DNA from: JAWKIW01 sp041394145
GTDB taxonomy: Bacteria; Actinomycetota; Acidimicrobiia; Acidimicrobiales; Acidimicrobilacustridaceae
Assembly (NCBI GenBank): GCA_041394145.1
Contig: JAWKIW010000005.1
Location: 62,001-126,000, forward strand
Reading direction: 5' to 3'
DNA: 64,000 nucleotides
Shown here: piece after piece, positions 54,945-64,000 of the stretch
How the letters are laid out: each line of letters begins with the position of its first letter
How positions within the stretch are numbered: the first letter of the stretch is position 1
Made by a program: the position numbers and the translations under genes
The notes under the pieces: model-generated
The model's input: only the letters and a program-made list of their open reading frames with translations
Database searches by the model: none
What the model was told of the DNA's origin: nothing

Positions 54945-55913
54945 GTGACGGTCACCGATGAGCTGGAGCCGGAGCCCGCGCCGCCGCCGATCGGGCCGAC
55001 GGTCCGGTCGTACCCGGGGGCGCGGCGGCCCGATCGGAGCTGGTGGGTGTCGTCGTCGGGGTTGCGCATCGCCACCTACGCCTGGGGTGATCCCGCCGCG
55101 CCGGTCATCCTGGCGGCCCACGGCGGCTTCGACTTCGCCGGCACCTTCGACGTGTTCGCCCCGCTGCTCGTCGACGGCGGCTACCAGGTCGTGTCGTGGG
55201 ACGCCCGCGGCCACGGTTGCTCCGAGCGAGCGGTGCTCTACTCCTGGGCGGCCGACCTGCGCGACGCCGCCGCGGTGCTGGGCTCGATCGACCGGGCGCA
55301 GGTGGTGCTCCTCGGGCACTCCAAGGGCGCCGGTCTCATGCTCGACCTCGCCCACGCGCTGCCGCACCGGTTCACCCACCTGGTGAACCTCGACGGGCTC
55401 CCGTCGAAGAACAACTGGCCCGACGTGGCCGACCACGAGCGCACCAAGATGCTGCGGGGCGAGCTCGAGGGGTGGCTGGAGCACCGGCGCCGGGTGGCCG
55501 ACGGCCAACGCAAGCCGGCCACGCTCGAGGGGCTCGCCCAGCGCCGGCAGCAGATGAACCCCCGGCTGTCGATCGAGTGGCTCGAGTACCTCGTGACCAT
55601 CGGTGCCCGCGAGGACGCCGACGGGTGGCGGTGGCGGATCGACCCGTCGATGCGCCTGGGTGGCTTCGGCCCGTGGCGGCCGGAGTGGTCGATGCAGCGC
55701 CTGCCCGGCATCGGCGTTCCCGTGCTCGGTGTGCTCGGCCTGCAGCGGGAGGTCATGGGCTGGGGGACCCTGCCCCGCGACGTCGAGCCCTACCGCCCGC
55801 CGGTGTTCCGCTTCGAGGCCTTCGACGACGTCGGCCACTTCGTGCACATCGAGCAGCCCGAGCGCATCGCCGGCCTCGTCCTCGAGTTCCTCGCCGAGCA
55901 CCCGGTCCGATGA
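54945..55913 (+). CDS. Alpha/beta hydrolase
   Basis: A 322-residue hydrolase. A ~25-residue Pro/Glu-rich lead precedes the core: oxyanion HG in ILAAHGGFDFAG, SWDARGHG, nucleophile Ser126 in VLLGHSKGAGL, a long helical cap (~145-225) and the catalytic His in DVGHFVHIEQPE near 303. Complete catalytic set, haloalkane dehalogenase/epoxide-hydrolase-like arrangement. The GTG start follows a TAGGCT hexamer. It is followed after 112 bp by a second, shorter alpha/beta hydrolase that lacks the nucleophile. Substrate unknown. Confidence 0.88.
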   Translation: MTVTDELEPEPAPPPIGPTVRSYPGARRPDRSWWVSSSGLRIATYAWGDPAAPVILAAHGGFDFAGTFDVFAPLLVDGGYQVVSWDARGHGCSERAVLYSWAADLRDAAAVLGSIDRAQVVLLGHSKGAGLMLDLAHALPHRFTHLVNLDGLPSKNNWPDVADHERTKMLRGELEGWLEHRRRVADGQRKPATLEGLAQRRQQMNPRLSIEWLEYLVTIGAREDADGWRWRIDPSMRLGGFGPWRPEWSMQRLPGIGVPVLGVLGLQREVMGWGTLPRDVEPYRPPVFRFEAFDDVGHFVHIEQPERIAGLVLEFLAEHPVR

Positions 55914-56025
55914 CGACGCCGATCGGGGGCGCGGCATTGCGAAGGCGTCGTCGCGGTGCTCGGCGATGCCGCGGCCCGCGTGGCGATGGTCGGAGCGCCG
56001 GTGAGCACCGGGCGGCTGAGCCCCG

Positions 56026-56706
56026 ATGAGCCACGACGACCACGAGACGGCCAACATCGTCTGGCTGCGCCACGGCAGGTCCCGCCTGGCGCTGCACCTG
56101 CTCCACGAGGGGTGGGGGCGGCCGCTGCTGCTGCTGCACGGGCTCGGTGAGCGCACGCCGGCGGTCGTGCCGACGCACCTCCAGGGGTGGTCCGGACCGG
56201 TCTACGGCCTCGACCTGACCGGGCACGGCGCCTCGACGCGACCGATCGGCGGGGGCTACACGGCCGAGATCCTCATGGCCGACGTCGACGCCGCCATCGC
56301 GCACCTGGGCAAGGCCACGATCCACGGCCGGGGGCTCGGGGCGTACCTGGCCCTGCTCATCGGCGGGGCCCGGCCCGCCGAGGTGCGGGGGGTCGTGCTG
56401 GCAGACGGGCCGGGGCTGGTCGGCGGCGGCATCCGGCCGGGGTCGCCCACCATCGCGGCGGTGGCGGCCACCGGTGACGGTGACGGTCCCGATCCGTTCG
56501 CCCTGAGCGAGCTGTCGCGCGACGTGCGACCGCCCGACTATGCGCTCGAGTACGTCCGTCAGATGGTGCAGTGGTCCGAGCTGGACACGCCGATCGCGGT
56601 GAGCGCCGTGGTGCGCCCGGAGTGGCTGGCCGCGGTGGTGGCCGAGCCCGGTGTGGTCGAGGTGCCGGTCGACGAGGCGCTGGCCCTGTTCACCGACGCG
56701 TCCTGA
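56026..56706 (+). CDS. Alpha/beta hydrolase-fold protein lacking the nucleophile Ser
   Basis: A 226-residue protein with a clear alpha/beta-hydrolase N-terminal half (LLLLHGLGERTPAVVP, YGLDLTGHGAS). At the nucleophile elbow the usual GxSxG reads GRGLG (residues 101-105), so Gly103 stands where Ser is needed, and no GHxxxxE-type His is evident near the C-terminus. It is also ~50-80 residues shorter than typical. Probably a non-catalytic relative that binds a ligand or a partner, possibly the complete hydrolase just upstream. Its stop is followed 7 nt later by a hairpin repeat. Confidence 0.78.
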   Translation: MSHDDHETANIVWLRHGRSRLALHLLHEGWGRPLLLLHGLGERTPAVVPTHLQGWSGPVYGLDLTGHGASTRPIGGGYTAEILMADVDAAIAHLGKATIHGRGLGAYLALLIGGARPAEVRGVVLADGPGLVGGGIRPGSPTIAAVAATGDGDGPDPFALSELSRDVRPPDYALEYVRQMVQWSELDTPIAVSAVVRPEWLAAVVAEPGVVEVPVDEALALFTDAS

Positions 56707-56713
56707 CCGCCGT

Positions 56714-56760
56714 GAAGCGTTCCTCGTGGTCGGTGGGGGTGACGGGGAACGCCTGGGCGG
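56714..56760. repeat. Hairpin repeat, family B, copy 3
   Basis: GAAGCGTTCCTCGTGGTCGG ... ACGGGGAACGC: an 11-bp GCGTTCCTCGT/ACGGGGAACGC stem with one G-T wobble; the same plan as 17555-17657. It lies between the hydrolase stop and the convergent TetR stop, so it may terminate both. Confidence 0.6.
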
Positions 56761-56775
56761 GGGTGGCCCGCGACC

Positions 56776-57363
56776 TCAACGGGGGCGGAGACCGTTGAGG
56801 ATCGTGTCGATGGTGGTCTCGACGAGCAGGTCGCGGGTGGCGTCGTCGAACGCGAAGCCCAGGTTCAACACGTTGGCGAGGCCGTGGGTGGCCGTCCAGG
56901 ACACGAAGGTGACGATGGTGGGGTCGGCGTCGGCGAGCGCCCCGGAGGCCATGCCCTCGCGCACGGCGTCGATGGCGTAGTTGAACGCCTGGGTGGCCAT
57001 CGGCAGCTCCTCCCCGGTGGCCTCCCCCAGGGACAGCTCGGGCGGGAAGACGAACATCGTCTTGAACAGCTCGGGGTTCTCGACGGCGTAGCCGACGTAG
57101 ACCGTGCTCAGGTGGCGCATCCGCTCCAGCGGGTCGGTCTCGGTGACCTCGGCGAAGCGGTCGAGCAGGCGCCGGAACTCGCCTTCGGCGACGCCTCGCA
57201 GGAGGTCGCGCTTGTCCTTGACGTAGGCGTACAGCGCCGGGGCGGTGACGCCGAGCGCGGCGCCGACCTGTCGCAGCGAGAGGGCGTCGAGCCCCTTGGT
57301 CTGGATCTGGTCGCGGGCGGCGGCGACGACCGCGTCGCGCGTCAGCGTCTCCCGCTCAGCCAT
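56776..57363 (-). CDS. TetR-family transcriptional regulator
   Basis: A 195-residue regulator. HTH at ~8-52: TRDAVVAAARDQIQTKGLDA, SLRQVGAALGVTAPALYAYV, KDKRDLLRGV. The ligand domain is the TetR_C_33/WHG-like type (VGYAVENPELFKTMFVFPPE). ATG 57363 is preferred; GTG 57372 is in frame three codons upstream. Transcribed toward the hydrolase pair; no operator of its own was found. It could control the neighbouring lipoprotein hydrolase or distant genes. Confidence 0.9.
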   Translation of the reverse strand: MAERETLTRDAVVAAARDQIQTKGLDALSLRQVGAALGVTAPALYAYVKDKRDLLRGVAEGEFRRLLDRFAEVTETDPLERMRHLSTVYVGYAVENPELFKTMFVFPPELSLGEATGEELPMATQAFNYAIDAVREGMASGALADADPTIVTFVSWTATHGLANVLNLGFAFDDATRDLLVETTIDTILNGLRPR

Positions 57364-57482
57364 CTCCGACACGGCCGCGATCTTCGCACAGCCCTCGCCG
57401 CGACCCTGTCATCAGCCGCTGTCGCGATCGGGGGCGGAGTGCGACCGTCGCGTGGCCGACCGCCGGCGGGGTGGGTCCGAGG

Positions 57483-58646
57483 TCAGGGCGAGCCGACGAG
57501 CGACAGCGGGGCGACCGAGCCGGCGGCCCTCATGGCGGCGAGGGCGCCGGCGTCACCCGTGAGCTCGGCCCGCAGGAAGTCGAGGACCACGGGGTCGACC
57601 ATGGCCCGGAGCGAGGGGTCCTGGAGCGGGCCGAGGTGTGAGCCACCCTGCACGGTGAGCAGGTACTTCGGCGCCGAGGCGCCGTCGTAGATGGCCTTGC
57701 CGTTGGCGTAGCGGGTGATGGTGTCGCCGGTGCCGTGCACGACGAGCAGCGGCGGGTTGGCGCCGCCGAACCACGTCGACGGGAAGAAGGCCTGCTCCGG
57801 CGCGTAGGCGACGACCGCCTTCACCCGTGGATCACGGCAGCACGAGTTGGCCGCCATGGCCGCCACCGTGTTGCCGCCGTCGCTGTGGCCGAGCACGGCG
57901 ATGCGGTTCGGGTCGACGAGCCCGCCGAAGGGGCCGGGCCCGTTCGAGGCGGCGAGCACGTTGGTGATGACCGTGCCGAGGTCGGCGGGCTGGTTGGGCA
58001 GATCGGTCTCGACCGCCGGGCCGGGCAGGGCGGTGCTGGTGAGCGGCAGCTCGGGAGCGGCCACCACGTACCCGGCGGCGGCCCAGCCCCGCAGCGCCTC
58101 GGCGTAGGCAGCGGTGTCGATGTTGAAGCCGTGGGCGAACACGAGCAGCGGGAACGGCCCGGGGGCGGGCGGGAGCGCACCGTCGGGCGTGCCTGCGGGT
58201 GCCGACGATGGGTAGCGCACCGTCGTGCGCAGCGTCCGGGTGGGCGCGCCGGCGACGTTGCCGCGGGGGCCGGTCGGGCGGGTCGGGTCGACGTAGGTGG
58301 CGGTCACCGACCCGACCGCGTACGGCGGGCCGGTCGGGGCCGCGGCCGGCGTCGCGGTGGTGGTCGAGGTGGGGGCCGCCGTCGTGGACGACGGCGTGCT
58401 CGTCGTCTGCGTGGTGGTGGCCGGTGCGGTGGTGGCCGGGGTGGTCGTCGGCGCCGGCCCGGTGGGCTCGAGCACCTGGTTCTGCGGCGGCAGCGGATCG
58501 GTGTCGTTGCCGCCCTTGCGGCCGACGCAGCCGGCAGCGGTCAGGGTGACCAGGGCGGCGATCAGCGCCGGCGCGACCCGGGACGACAGGGGGCGGCCGG
58601 GGTGGGCGGTCGGGGCGGTGCGGGGGTCGGTCGGGCGGCGGCCCAT
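57483..58646 (-). CDS. Secreted lipoprotein alpha/beta hydrolase (dienelactone hydrolase / cutinase-like)
   Basis: A 387-residue lipoprotein: signal peptide with lipobox LTAAGC (Cys40), then a long Thr/Pro-rich wall-spanning linker (~45-105). The core (~110-387) has oxyanion AHGFNID, nucleophile Ser255 in VLGHSDGGNT, Asp308 in VVHGTGDTITR and His337 in QGGSHLGP, a full triad. Also a Cys-Cys pair (SCCRDPRV) and an overall plan like PETase-type/chlorophyllase-fold esterases. Start ATG 58646 follows a TACCGT hexamer. Expected to hydrolyse esters outside the membrane; polymer activity is not demonstrable from sequence. Confidence 0.87.
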   Translation of the reverse strand: MGRRPTDPRTAPTAHPGRPLSSRVAPALIAALVTLTAAGCVGRKGGNDTDPLPPQNQVLEPTGPAPTTTPATTAPATTTQTTSTPSSTTAAPTSTTTATPAAAPTGPPYAVGSVTATYVDPTRPTGPRGNVAGAPTRTLRTTVRYPSSAPAGTPDGALPPAPGPFPLLVFAHGFNIDTAAYAEALRGWAAAGYVVAAPELPLTSTALPGPAVETDLPNQPADLGTVITNVLAASNGPGPFGGLVDPNRIAVLGHSDGGNTVAAMAANSCCRDPRVKAVVAYAPEQAFFPSTWFGGANPPLLVVHGTGDTITRYANGKAIYDGASAPKYLLTVQGGSHLGPLQDPSLRAMVDPVVLDFLRAELTGDAGALAAMRAAGSVAPLSLVGSP

Positions 58647-58655
58647 CGCCGGGCG

Positions 58656-58661
58656 ACGGTA
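58656..58661 (-). promoter_or_regulatory. Candidate leaderless -10 (TACCGT) for lipoprotein hydrolase
   Basis: Minus-strand TACCGT, 9 nt before ATG 58646. The gap 58647-58821 holds nothing else recognised. Confidence 0.35.
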
Positions 58662-58821
58662 GCGGAGGCCGTCGGGCTATCGGTGGCGCGGCGCTGCCCT
58701 CGCCGCCGACGAGCGCGGCGGTCGACGTCGGCACCACGACCTCCCGGTGCGGCGGGCGTCGTGTCCGGCCGGGGAGCTCGACCCGGTGCGCTCGACGCGG
58801 CCGGCTCGCCCCCACCGCGGC

Positions 58822-60666
<1,845 letters not shown>

Positions 60667-60715
60667 CGTGGTGCCTCTCGTGCGGGTCGGTCGGGTCGGT
60701 CGGTCGGACGGGATC

Positions 60716-60773
60716 GGGTCGGTCGGTCGGTCGGTCGGTCGGGCGGGTCGGGCGGGTCGGGCGGGTCGGGCGG
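60716..60773. repeat. GGTC tetranucleotide and GGGCGGGTC 9-mer tandem repeats
   Basis: Six GGTC units (60717-60740) followed by 3.7 copies of GGGCGGGTC (60741-60773), with looser GGTCG-type repeats on both sides across the whole 60667-60826 thiD-thiC spacer. The plus strand has many GGG runs (G-quadruplex potential). Confidence 0.75.
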
Positions 60774-60826
60774 ATGGGATCGGGTCGGGTGGGACCGGAT
60801 CGGGCCGGTCGGGCCGGGTGGAGCGG

Positions 60827-61645
60827 TCAGGTGCGGCGCTCCCACCCGAGGTGGTCGATGGGACCGTGGCCGGCGCCGAGCCGCCAGCGGGCGGCGCCGG
60901 CGATGGCGGCGGTGACGAAGGCCTTGGCGTCGCGCACCGCCTCGAGTGGGCTGTGCCCGAGTGCCAGCCCGGCGGCCACCGCGCTGGCGAACGAGCAGCC
61001 GGTCCCGTGGTTGTTGCGGGTCTCGATGCGCGGCGCCGGCAGGAGCTCGATCTCGTCGCCGTGGGCGACGACGTCGACCGACCGGTCGAGGTCGTCGGGA
61101 TCGACGAGATCCCCGCCCTTGACGACCACGATGCCCGGGCCCAGCGCGGCCAGCGCCTGGGCCGCCTCGCGCTGCTCGCCGTGGGTCGCGATGGCGGCGA
61201 CGCCGAGCAGGACGGCGGCCTCGCGACAGTTCGGGGTGATCACCTCGGCGGCCGGGAACAGGTCGCGCACGTAGGCCTGCTCGGCGTCGACGTCGAGGAG
61301 CCGGTGACCGCTGGAGGAGACCATCACCGGGTCGACGACGAGGTTCGGCAGGCGTCCAGCGGCGGCCAGGCCGGCGACCGCGGTGACGTTCGCCGATGTG
61401 GCGAGCATGCCCGTCTTGACCGCGGCGACGGGCAGGTCGTCGAGCACCGTCTCGATCTGGGTGACCAGGAAGTCGGCCGGCGTGGGCAGCACCGCCCGCA
61501 CCTCGGTGGTGCTCTGTGCCGTGAGGGCGGCGACGGCCGACGCGCCGTGGACGCGGTGGGCCGCGAAGGTGCGCAGGTCGGCCTGGATGCCGGCCCCGCC
61601 GCCGGAGTCCGACCCGGCGATGGTGAGGGCGACCGGCGGCGTCAT
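60827..61645 (-). CDS. thiD: Hydroxymethylpyrimidine/phosphomethylpyrimidine kinase
   Basis: A 272-residue ribokinase-fold kinase phosphorylating HMP and HMP-P. Signature: ALTIAGSDSGGGAGIQADLR, VKTGMLATSANV, VVDPVMVSSSGHRLL, EVITPNCREAAVLLG and the anion hole RNNHGTGCSFASAVAAGLA. The C-terminus GPIDHLGW is family-typical. ATG 61645 overlaps the thiE stop by 4 nt (61642-61645), so it is coupled in the thi operon. Confidence 0.96.
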   Translation of the reverse strand: MTPPVALTIAGSDSGGGAGIQADLRTFAAHRVHGASAVAALTAQSTTEVRAVLPTPADFLVTQIETVLDDLPVAAVKTGMLATSANVTAVAGLAAAGRLPNLVVDPVMVSSSGHRLLDVDAEQAYVRDLFPAAEVITPNCREAAVLLGVAAIATHGEQREAAQALAALGPGIVVVKGGDLVDPDDLDRSVDVVAHGDEIELLPAPRIETRNNHGTGCSFASAVAAGLALGHSPLEAVRDAKAFVTAAIAGAARWRLGAGHGPIDHLGWERRT

Positions 61646-62298
61646 GTCGCCACCCGGGCCGGATCAAGGGCCAGCTCGTCGAGCAGCGAGCGGACGGTGG
61701 CCGCAGGGTCGGCGGCTCGCATCACCTCGCCCATCACCGCCACGCCGGCGGCGCCGGCGCGGCGACAGCCGGCGACGTGGGCGGCGGTGATCCCGCCCAG
61801 CGCGTACACGGGCACGAGCACCCGTCGGCACCGCGCGGCCAGTCCCTCGAGGCCCAGGGCCGGCCCGTACCCGGGCTTGGACCGGGTGGCGAAGACCGGC
61901 GAGCAGGTGGCGTAGGCGATCCTCTCCCGCTGGGCGGTGACGAGCTCGTCGACGGTGTGGGTGGATCGGCCGACGATGCCGCCGCCGTCGCGTCGGCCTG
62001 GCGTCGGGTCGGCTGCGGCCAGGTGCACGCCGTCGGCGCCGACCTCGTCCGCGAGGGCGGCGTCGCTGGCGACCAGGAGCCGCCCGCCCTGGGCGTGCAG
62101 GATCGGCAGCAGGGCGCCGGCCAGCCGTCGACGCTCGGGCCTCGGCAGGTCCTTCTCCCGCAGCACCACCGCTCGCGCTCCGCCCTCGACGGCGGCGCTG
62201 ACCTGTTCGGCGAGCGCTCGACCCGGTGGCAGCAGGCGGCGGTCGGTGAGCACGAGCAGCGGGGACAGGGGGGTGGGCCACGGGGGCGTGGTCATCAT
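61642..62298 (-). CDS. thiE: Thiamine phosphate synthase
   Basis: A 218-residue TIM barrel joining HMP-PP and thiazole phosphate. Seen: LLVLTDRRLLPPGRALA, AVVLREKDLPRPERRRLAGA (Arg/Lys pyrophosphate site), GADGVHLAAADPTPG, GRSTHTVDELV, SPVFATRSKPGYGP (family SPVFxTxSKPG) and VPVYALGGITAAHVAGCRRA. ATG 62298, directly followed by a second ATG, overlaps the thiG stop (ATGA). Confidence 0.95.
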   Translation of the reverse strand: MMTTPPWPTPLSPLLVLTDRRLLPPGRALAEQVSAAVEGGARAVVLREKDLPRPERRRLAGALLPILHAQGGRLLVASDAALADEVGADGVHLAAADPTPGRRDGGGIVGRSTHTVDELVTAQRERIAYATCSPVFATRSKPGYGPALGLEGLAARCRRVLVPVYALGGITAAHVAGCRRAGAAGVAVMGEVMRAADPAATVRSLLDELALDPARVAT

Positions 62299-63167
62299 GA
62301 CCCTCCGTCGTCGCGGCTGGCCGCGGTGGCACCGCCGTCGCCCACCGGCGGCACCAGCTGCGGCATCCCGTCGAAGGACGTCGACGCCTCGGCGTAGAGC
62401 TTGCGGGGGATGCGTCCGGCCCGGCGGGCGAGGCGGCCGGCCTCCACGGCGAGGCGCATCGCCGTGGCCATCCGCACGGGGTCCTGGGCCCGGGTCACCG
62501 CAGTGGCGAGGAGCACGGCGTCGCACCCGAGCTCCATCGCCAGCGCGGCATCGGAGGCGGTGCCGATGCCGGCGTCGAGGATCACCGGGACGTCGACCTG
62601 CTCGCGGATGATGGCGAGGTTGTACGGGTTGCGGATCCCCGAACCGGACCCGATGGGCGACCCCAGCGGCATGACCGCGGCGCAGCCGATCGCGGCCAGG
62701 CGCCGGGCCACGACCGGGTCGTCGGTGGTGTAGGGCAGCACCACGAAGCCGTCGTCGACGAGCTGCTCGGCGGCGTCGAGGAGCTCGGCGGCGTCGGGCA
62801 GCAGCGTGCGGTCGTCGCCGATGACCTCGAGCTTCACCCAGTCGGTCTCGAACGCGTCGCGGGCCAGCTTGGCGGTGAGGACCGCCTCCTGGGCCGTGTA
62901 GCAGCCGGCGGTGTTGGGCAGCACGCGAGCGCCGACGCGGTCGATGACGTCGAGCAGGGACCCGGAGGCCGAGGGGTCGATCCGGCGGAGGGCGACGGTG
63001 GTGAGCTGGGTGCCCGACGCGACGAGGGCGTCCTCGAGGACCTCGAGGCTGGGGGCGCCGCCGGTGCCGGTGATGAGCCGGGACGTGAAGGAGATGCCGC
63101 CGATGACCAGCGGGTCGTCGGTCGTGCGGTCCTCGGGCGGTGGCGATGTCGGAGCGGGCTCGGTCAC
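62295..63167 (-). CDS. thiG: Thiazole synthase
   Basis: A 290-residue TIM barrel forming the thiazole ring from ThiS-thiocarboxylate, DXP and dehydroglycine. Family marks: FTSRLITGTGGAPSLEVL, VLPNTAGCYTAQEAVLTAKL, the Schiff-base Lys in DWVKLEVIGDDRTLLPD, CAAVMPLGSPIGSGSGI and VPVILDAGIGTASDAALAME. The N- and C-termini have short low-complexity extensions. GTG 63167 starts 3 nt after the thiS stop. Confidence 0.97.
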   Translation of the reverse strand: MTEPAPTSPPPEDRTTDDPLVIGGISFTSRLITGTGGAPSLEVLEDALVASGTQLTTVALRRIDPSASGSLLDVIDRVGARVLPNTAGCYTAQEAVLTAKLARDAFETDWVKLEVIGDDRTLLPDAAELLDAAEQLVDDGFVVLPYTTDDPVVARRLAAIGCAAVMPLGSPIGSGSGIRNPYNLAIIREQVDVPVILDAGIGTASDAALAMELGCDAVLLATAVTRAQDPVRMATAMRLAVEAGRLARRAGRIPRKLYAEASTSFDGMPQLVPPVGDGGATAASRDDGGS

Positions 63168-63170
63168 GGC

Positions 63171-63371
63171 TCAGCCTCCCTGCGCAGCGGTCAGCAGCTC
63201 GACCCGGTCGCCGTCGTGGAGGGCGACGTCGGGCCAGGTGGATCGGGGCACGACCTCGGCGTTGACCGCGACGGCGACGCCGCGCGGGCTGGGCAGGTGG
63301 CCGTCGACGAGGTCGGCGATCGTCGCGCCGTCGTCGACCTCGGTGGCCTCGCCGTTCACGGTCACCTGCAC
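63171..63371 (-). CDS. thiS: Sulfur carrier protein ThiS
   Basis: A 66-residue ubiquitin-like sulfur carrier: VQVTVNGEATEVDDGATIAD, then GVAVAVNAEVVPRSTW and DGDRVELLTAAQGG with the mandatory C-terminal Gly-Gly that is thiocarboxylated. GTG 63371 is chosen because GGAGGTGG lies about 5 nt upstream, inside the end of thiO (10-nt overlap); GTG 63365 is less well placed. Confidence 0.95.
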   Translation of the reverse strand: MQVTVNGEATEVDDGATIADLVDGHLPSPRGVAVAVNAEVVPRSTWPDVALHDGDRVELLTAAQGG

Positions 63372-64000
63372 GCCGCCACCTCCGTGAAGCGGTCGGGTCG
63401 GCACGGGGCGAGCAGGGCGGCGGCCTCGTCGTCGGTCGGCCCTCCGTCGAGCAGGCAGGACACCACGAGATCGGCCGTGATCGGGGCCAGCAGCACGCCG
63501 TTGCGGTAGTGGCCGGTGGCCACGACGACTCCGGGACCGTCACCGGTGGGGTCGAGCGGCCCGAGCAGTGGGGCGTTGTCGGGGGTGCCCGGTCGGAGGC
63601 CGGCGACCGCCTCGACGAAGGTCGTCTCGGCCAGTCCCGGGAGCAGCTCCCAGGCGTCCCGGAGCAGCTCGAGCACCGCCCCGCTGGTGACGGTGGTGTC
63701 GAAGCCGCGCTCCTCGGACGTGGCGCCGATGGCGATCTCGCCGTGGGGGCGGGGGATCACGTAGATGCCGGGCCCGCGCACCGTGTGGGTGGGGCACACC
63801 GCGCCCGGCGTCGCCTGCACCCGGAGGATCTGGCCCTTGACCGGTCGAACCGGCAAGGTGACCGTGTCGCCGTCGGGCGTGCTGATCGGCACGGGGTGGG
63901 CACCGGTGGCGACCACGACGCCGTCGGCGGCGAGCGACCCCCCGTCGGCCAGGCCGACGGCACCCGCGGCCAGCCGCGACGCCGGCTGGGTGACGAAGCC
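63362..64000 (-). CDS. thiO: Glycine oxidase ThiO, C-terminal part (5' end outside window)
   Basis: FAD-dependent glycine oxidase providing dehydroglycine for the thiazole ring. The visible ~212 residues show GGSLAADGVVVATGAHPVPI, VRPVKGQILRVQ, GPGIYVIPRPHGEIAIGATS, EERGFDTTVTSGAVLELL, AGLRPGTPDNAPLLGP and GVVVATGHYRNGVLLAP, the DAO-family end. Gene order thiO-thiS-thiG is standard and supports the call over other DAO-type oxidases. The promoter and any TPP riboswitch would lie beyond base 64000. Confidence 0.93.
   Translation of the reverse strand, partial: GFVTQPASRLAAGAVGLADGGSLAADGVVVATGAHPVPISTPDGDTVTLPVRPVKGQILRVQATPGAVCPTHTVRGPGIYVIPRPHGEIAIGATSEERGFDTTVTSGAVLELLRDAWELLPGLAETTFVEAVAGLRPGTPDNAPLLGPLDPTGDGPGVVVATGHYRNGVLLAPITADLVVSCLLDGGPTDDEAAALLAPCRPDRFTEVAACR

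Noticed and set aside
60667..60826. TPP riboswitch before thiC
   Set aside because: The spacer is simple repeats and lacks the conserved CTGAGA and ACCTGATC elements; any riboswitch would be upstream of thiO outside the window.

Overview
The window is a very GC-rich (roughly 72-75% by eye) actinobacterial chromosome segment. Start codons are often GTG and once TTG, neighbouring genes repeatedly overlap by 4 nt (ATGA or GTGA), and a DtxR regulator, a LiaS/LiaR-like kinase/regulator pair, a SCO7613-type giant membrane protein and a DUF222/HNH gene are present. Together these fit a class such as Acidimicrobiia, but no rRNA or tRNA is present to fix the taxon. About 57 protein genes or gene remnants were recognised.

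Layout. 0-6.2 kb: a sugar/keto-acid catabolism block. A truncated D-2-hydroxyacid dehydrogenase and a sugar isomerase-DHDPS fusion lie on +; a DUF6807 (PmoA-like) protein and a barrel-glycosyltransferase fusion lie convergently on -. 6.3-12.5 kb: NUDIX, amidase, PAC2, GNAT, DUF1877, YchJ-like SEC-C and FAD-oxidase genes. 12.6-18.9 kb: phosphodiester glycosidase, two-component pair, sterol desaturase, zinc-ribbon/EF-Tu-D2 miniprotein, tag. 18.8-19.3 kb: a frameshift-riddled PNPOx-like pseudogene. 19.4-25.3 kb: amidohydrolase, polytopic membrane protein, enoyl-CoA hydratase, SDR, receiver-PAS protein. 25.3-30.9 kb: flippase-like protein, PIG-L deacetylase, GT4, PQQ-type sugar dehydrogenase (frameshifted), TesB thioesterase. 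31.0-34.3 kb: three consecutive genes (TetR, AarF/ABC1 kinase, DUF222-HNH endonuclease), each readable only by hopping between frames. 34.5-37.8 kb: a DtxR-hppA operon. 37.8-43.3 kb: GH10 xylanase, Ser/Gly-rich membrane protein, broken ABC-F ATPase, and an ArsR-SRPBCC-DinB-like operon with two clear operators. 43.6-50.1 kb: hypothetical, aldo/keto reductase, prfC, two tandem serine hydrolases, Fur. 50.1-54.8 kb: giant polytopic protein split by one missing base inside an internal duplication. 54.9-58.6 kb: three alpha/beta hydrolases (one without its nucleophile) and a TetR. 58.8-64.0 kb: thiamine operon thiO-thiS-thiG-thiE-thiD-thiC, all on -, with thiO running off the end.

Regulation visible in the sequence. 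Many first genes carry a TAnnnT -10 hexamer only 6-9 nt before the start codon, the layout expected for leaderless mRNAs. Clear operator-like palindromes sit before the ArsR, Fur, DtxR and enoyl-CoA hydratase genes and between the TetR/AarF pair. Two families of dispersed hairpin repeats sit at gene 3' ends.

The most unusual points are the indel-only decay at 31.0-34.3 kb (genuine pseudogenes or a local sequence-quality problem), the barrel-glycosyltransferase fusion beside DUF6807, and the near-identical 145-bp internal repeat whose second copy lost one G. No convincing defence system, phage, transposon or CRISPR array was found.
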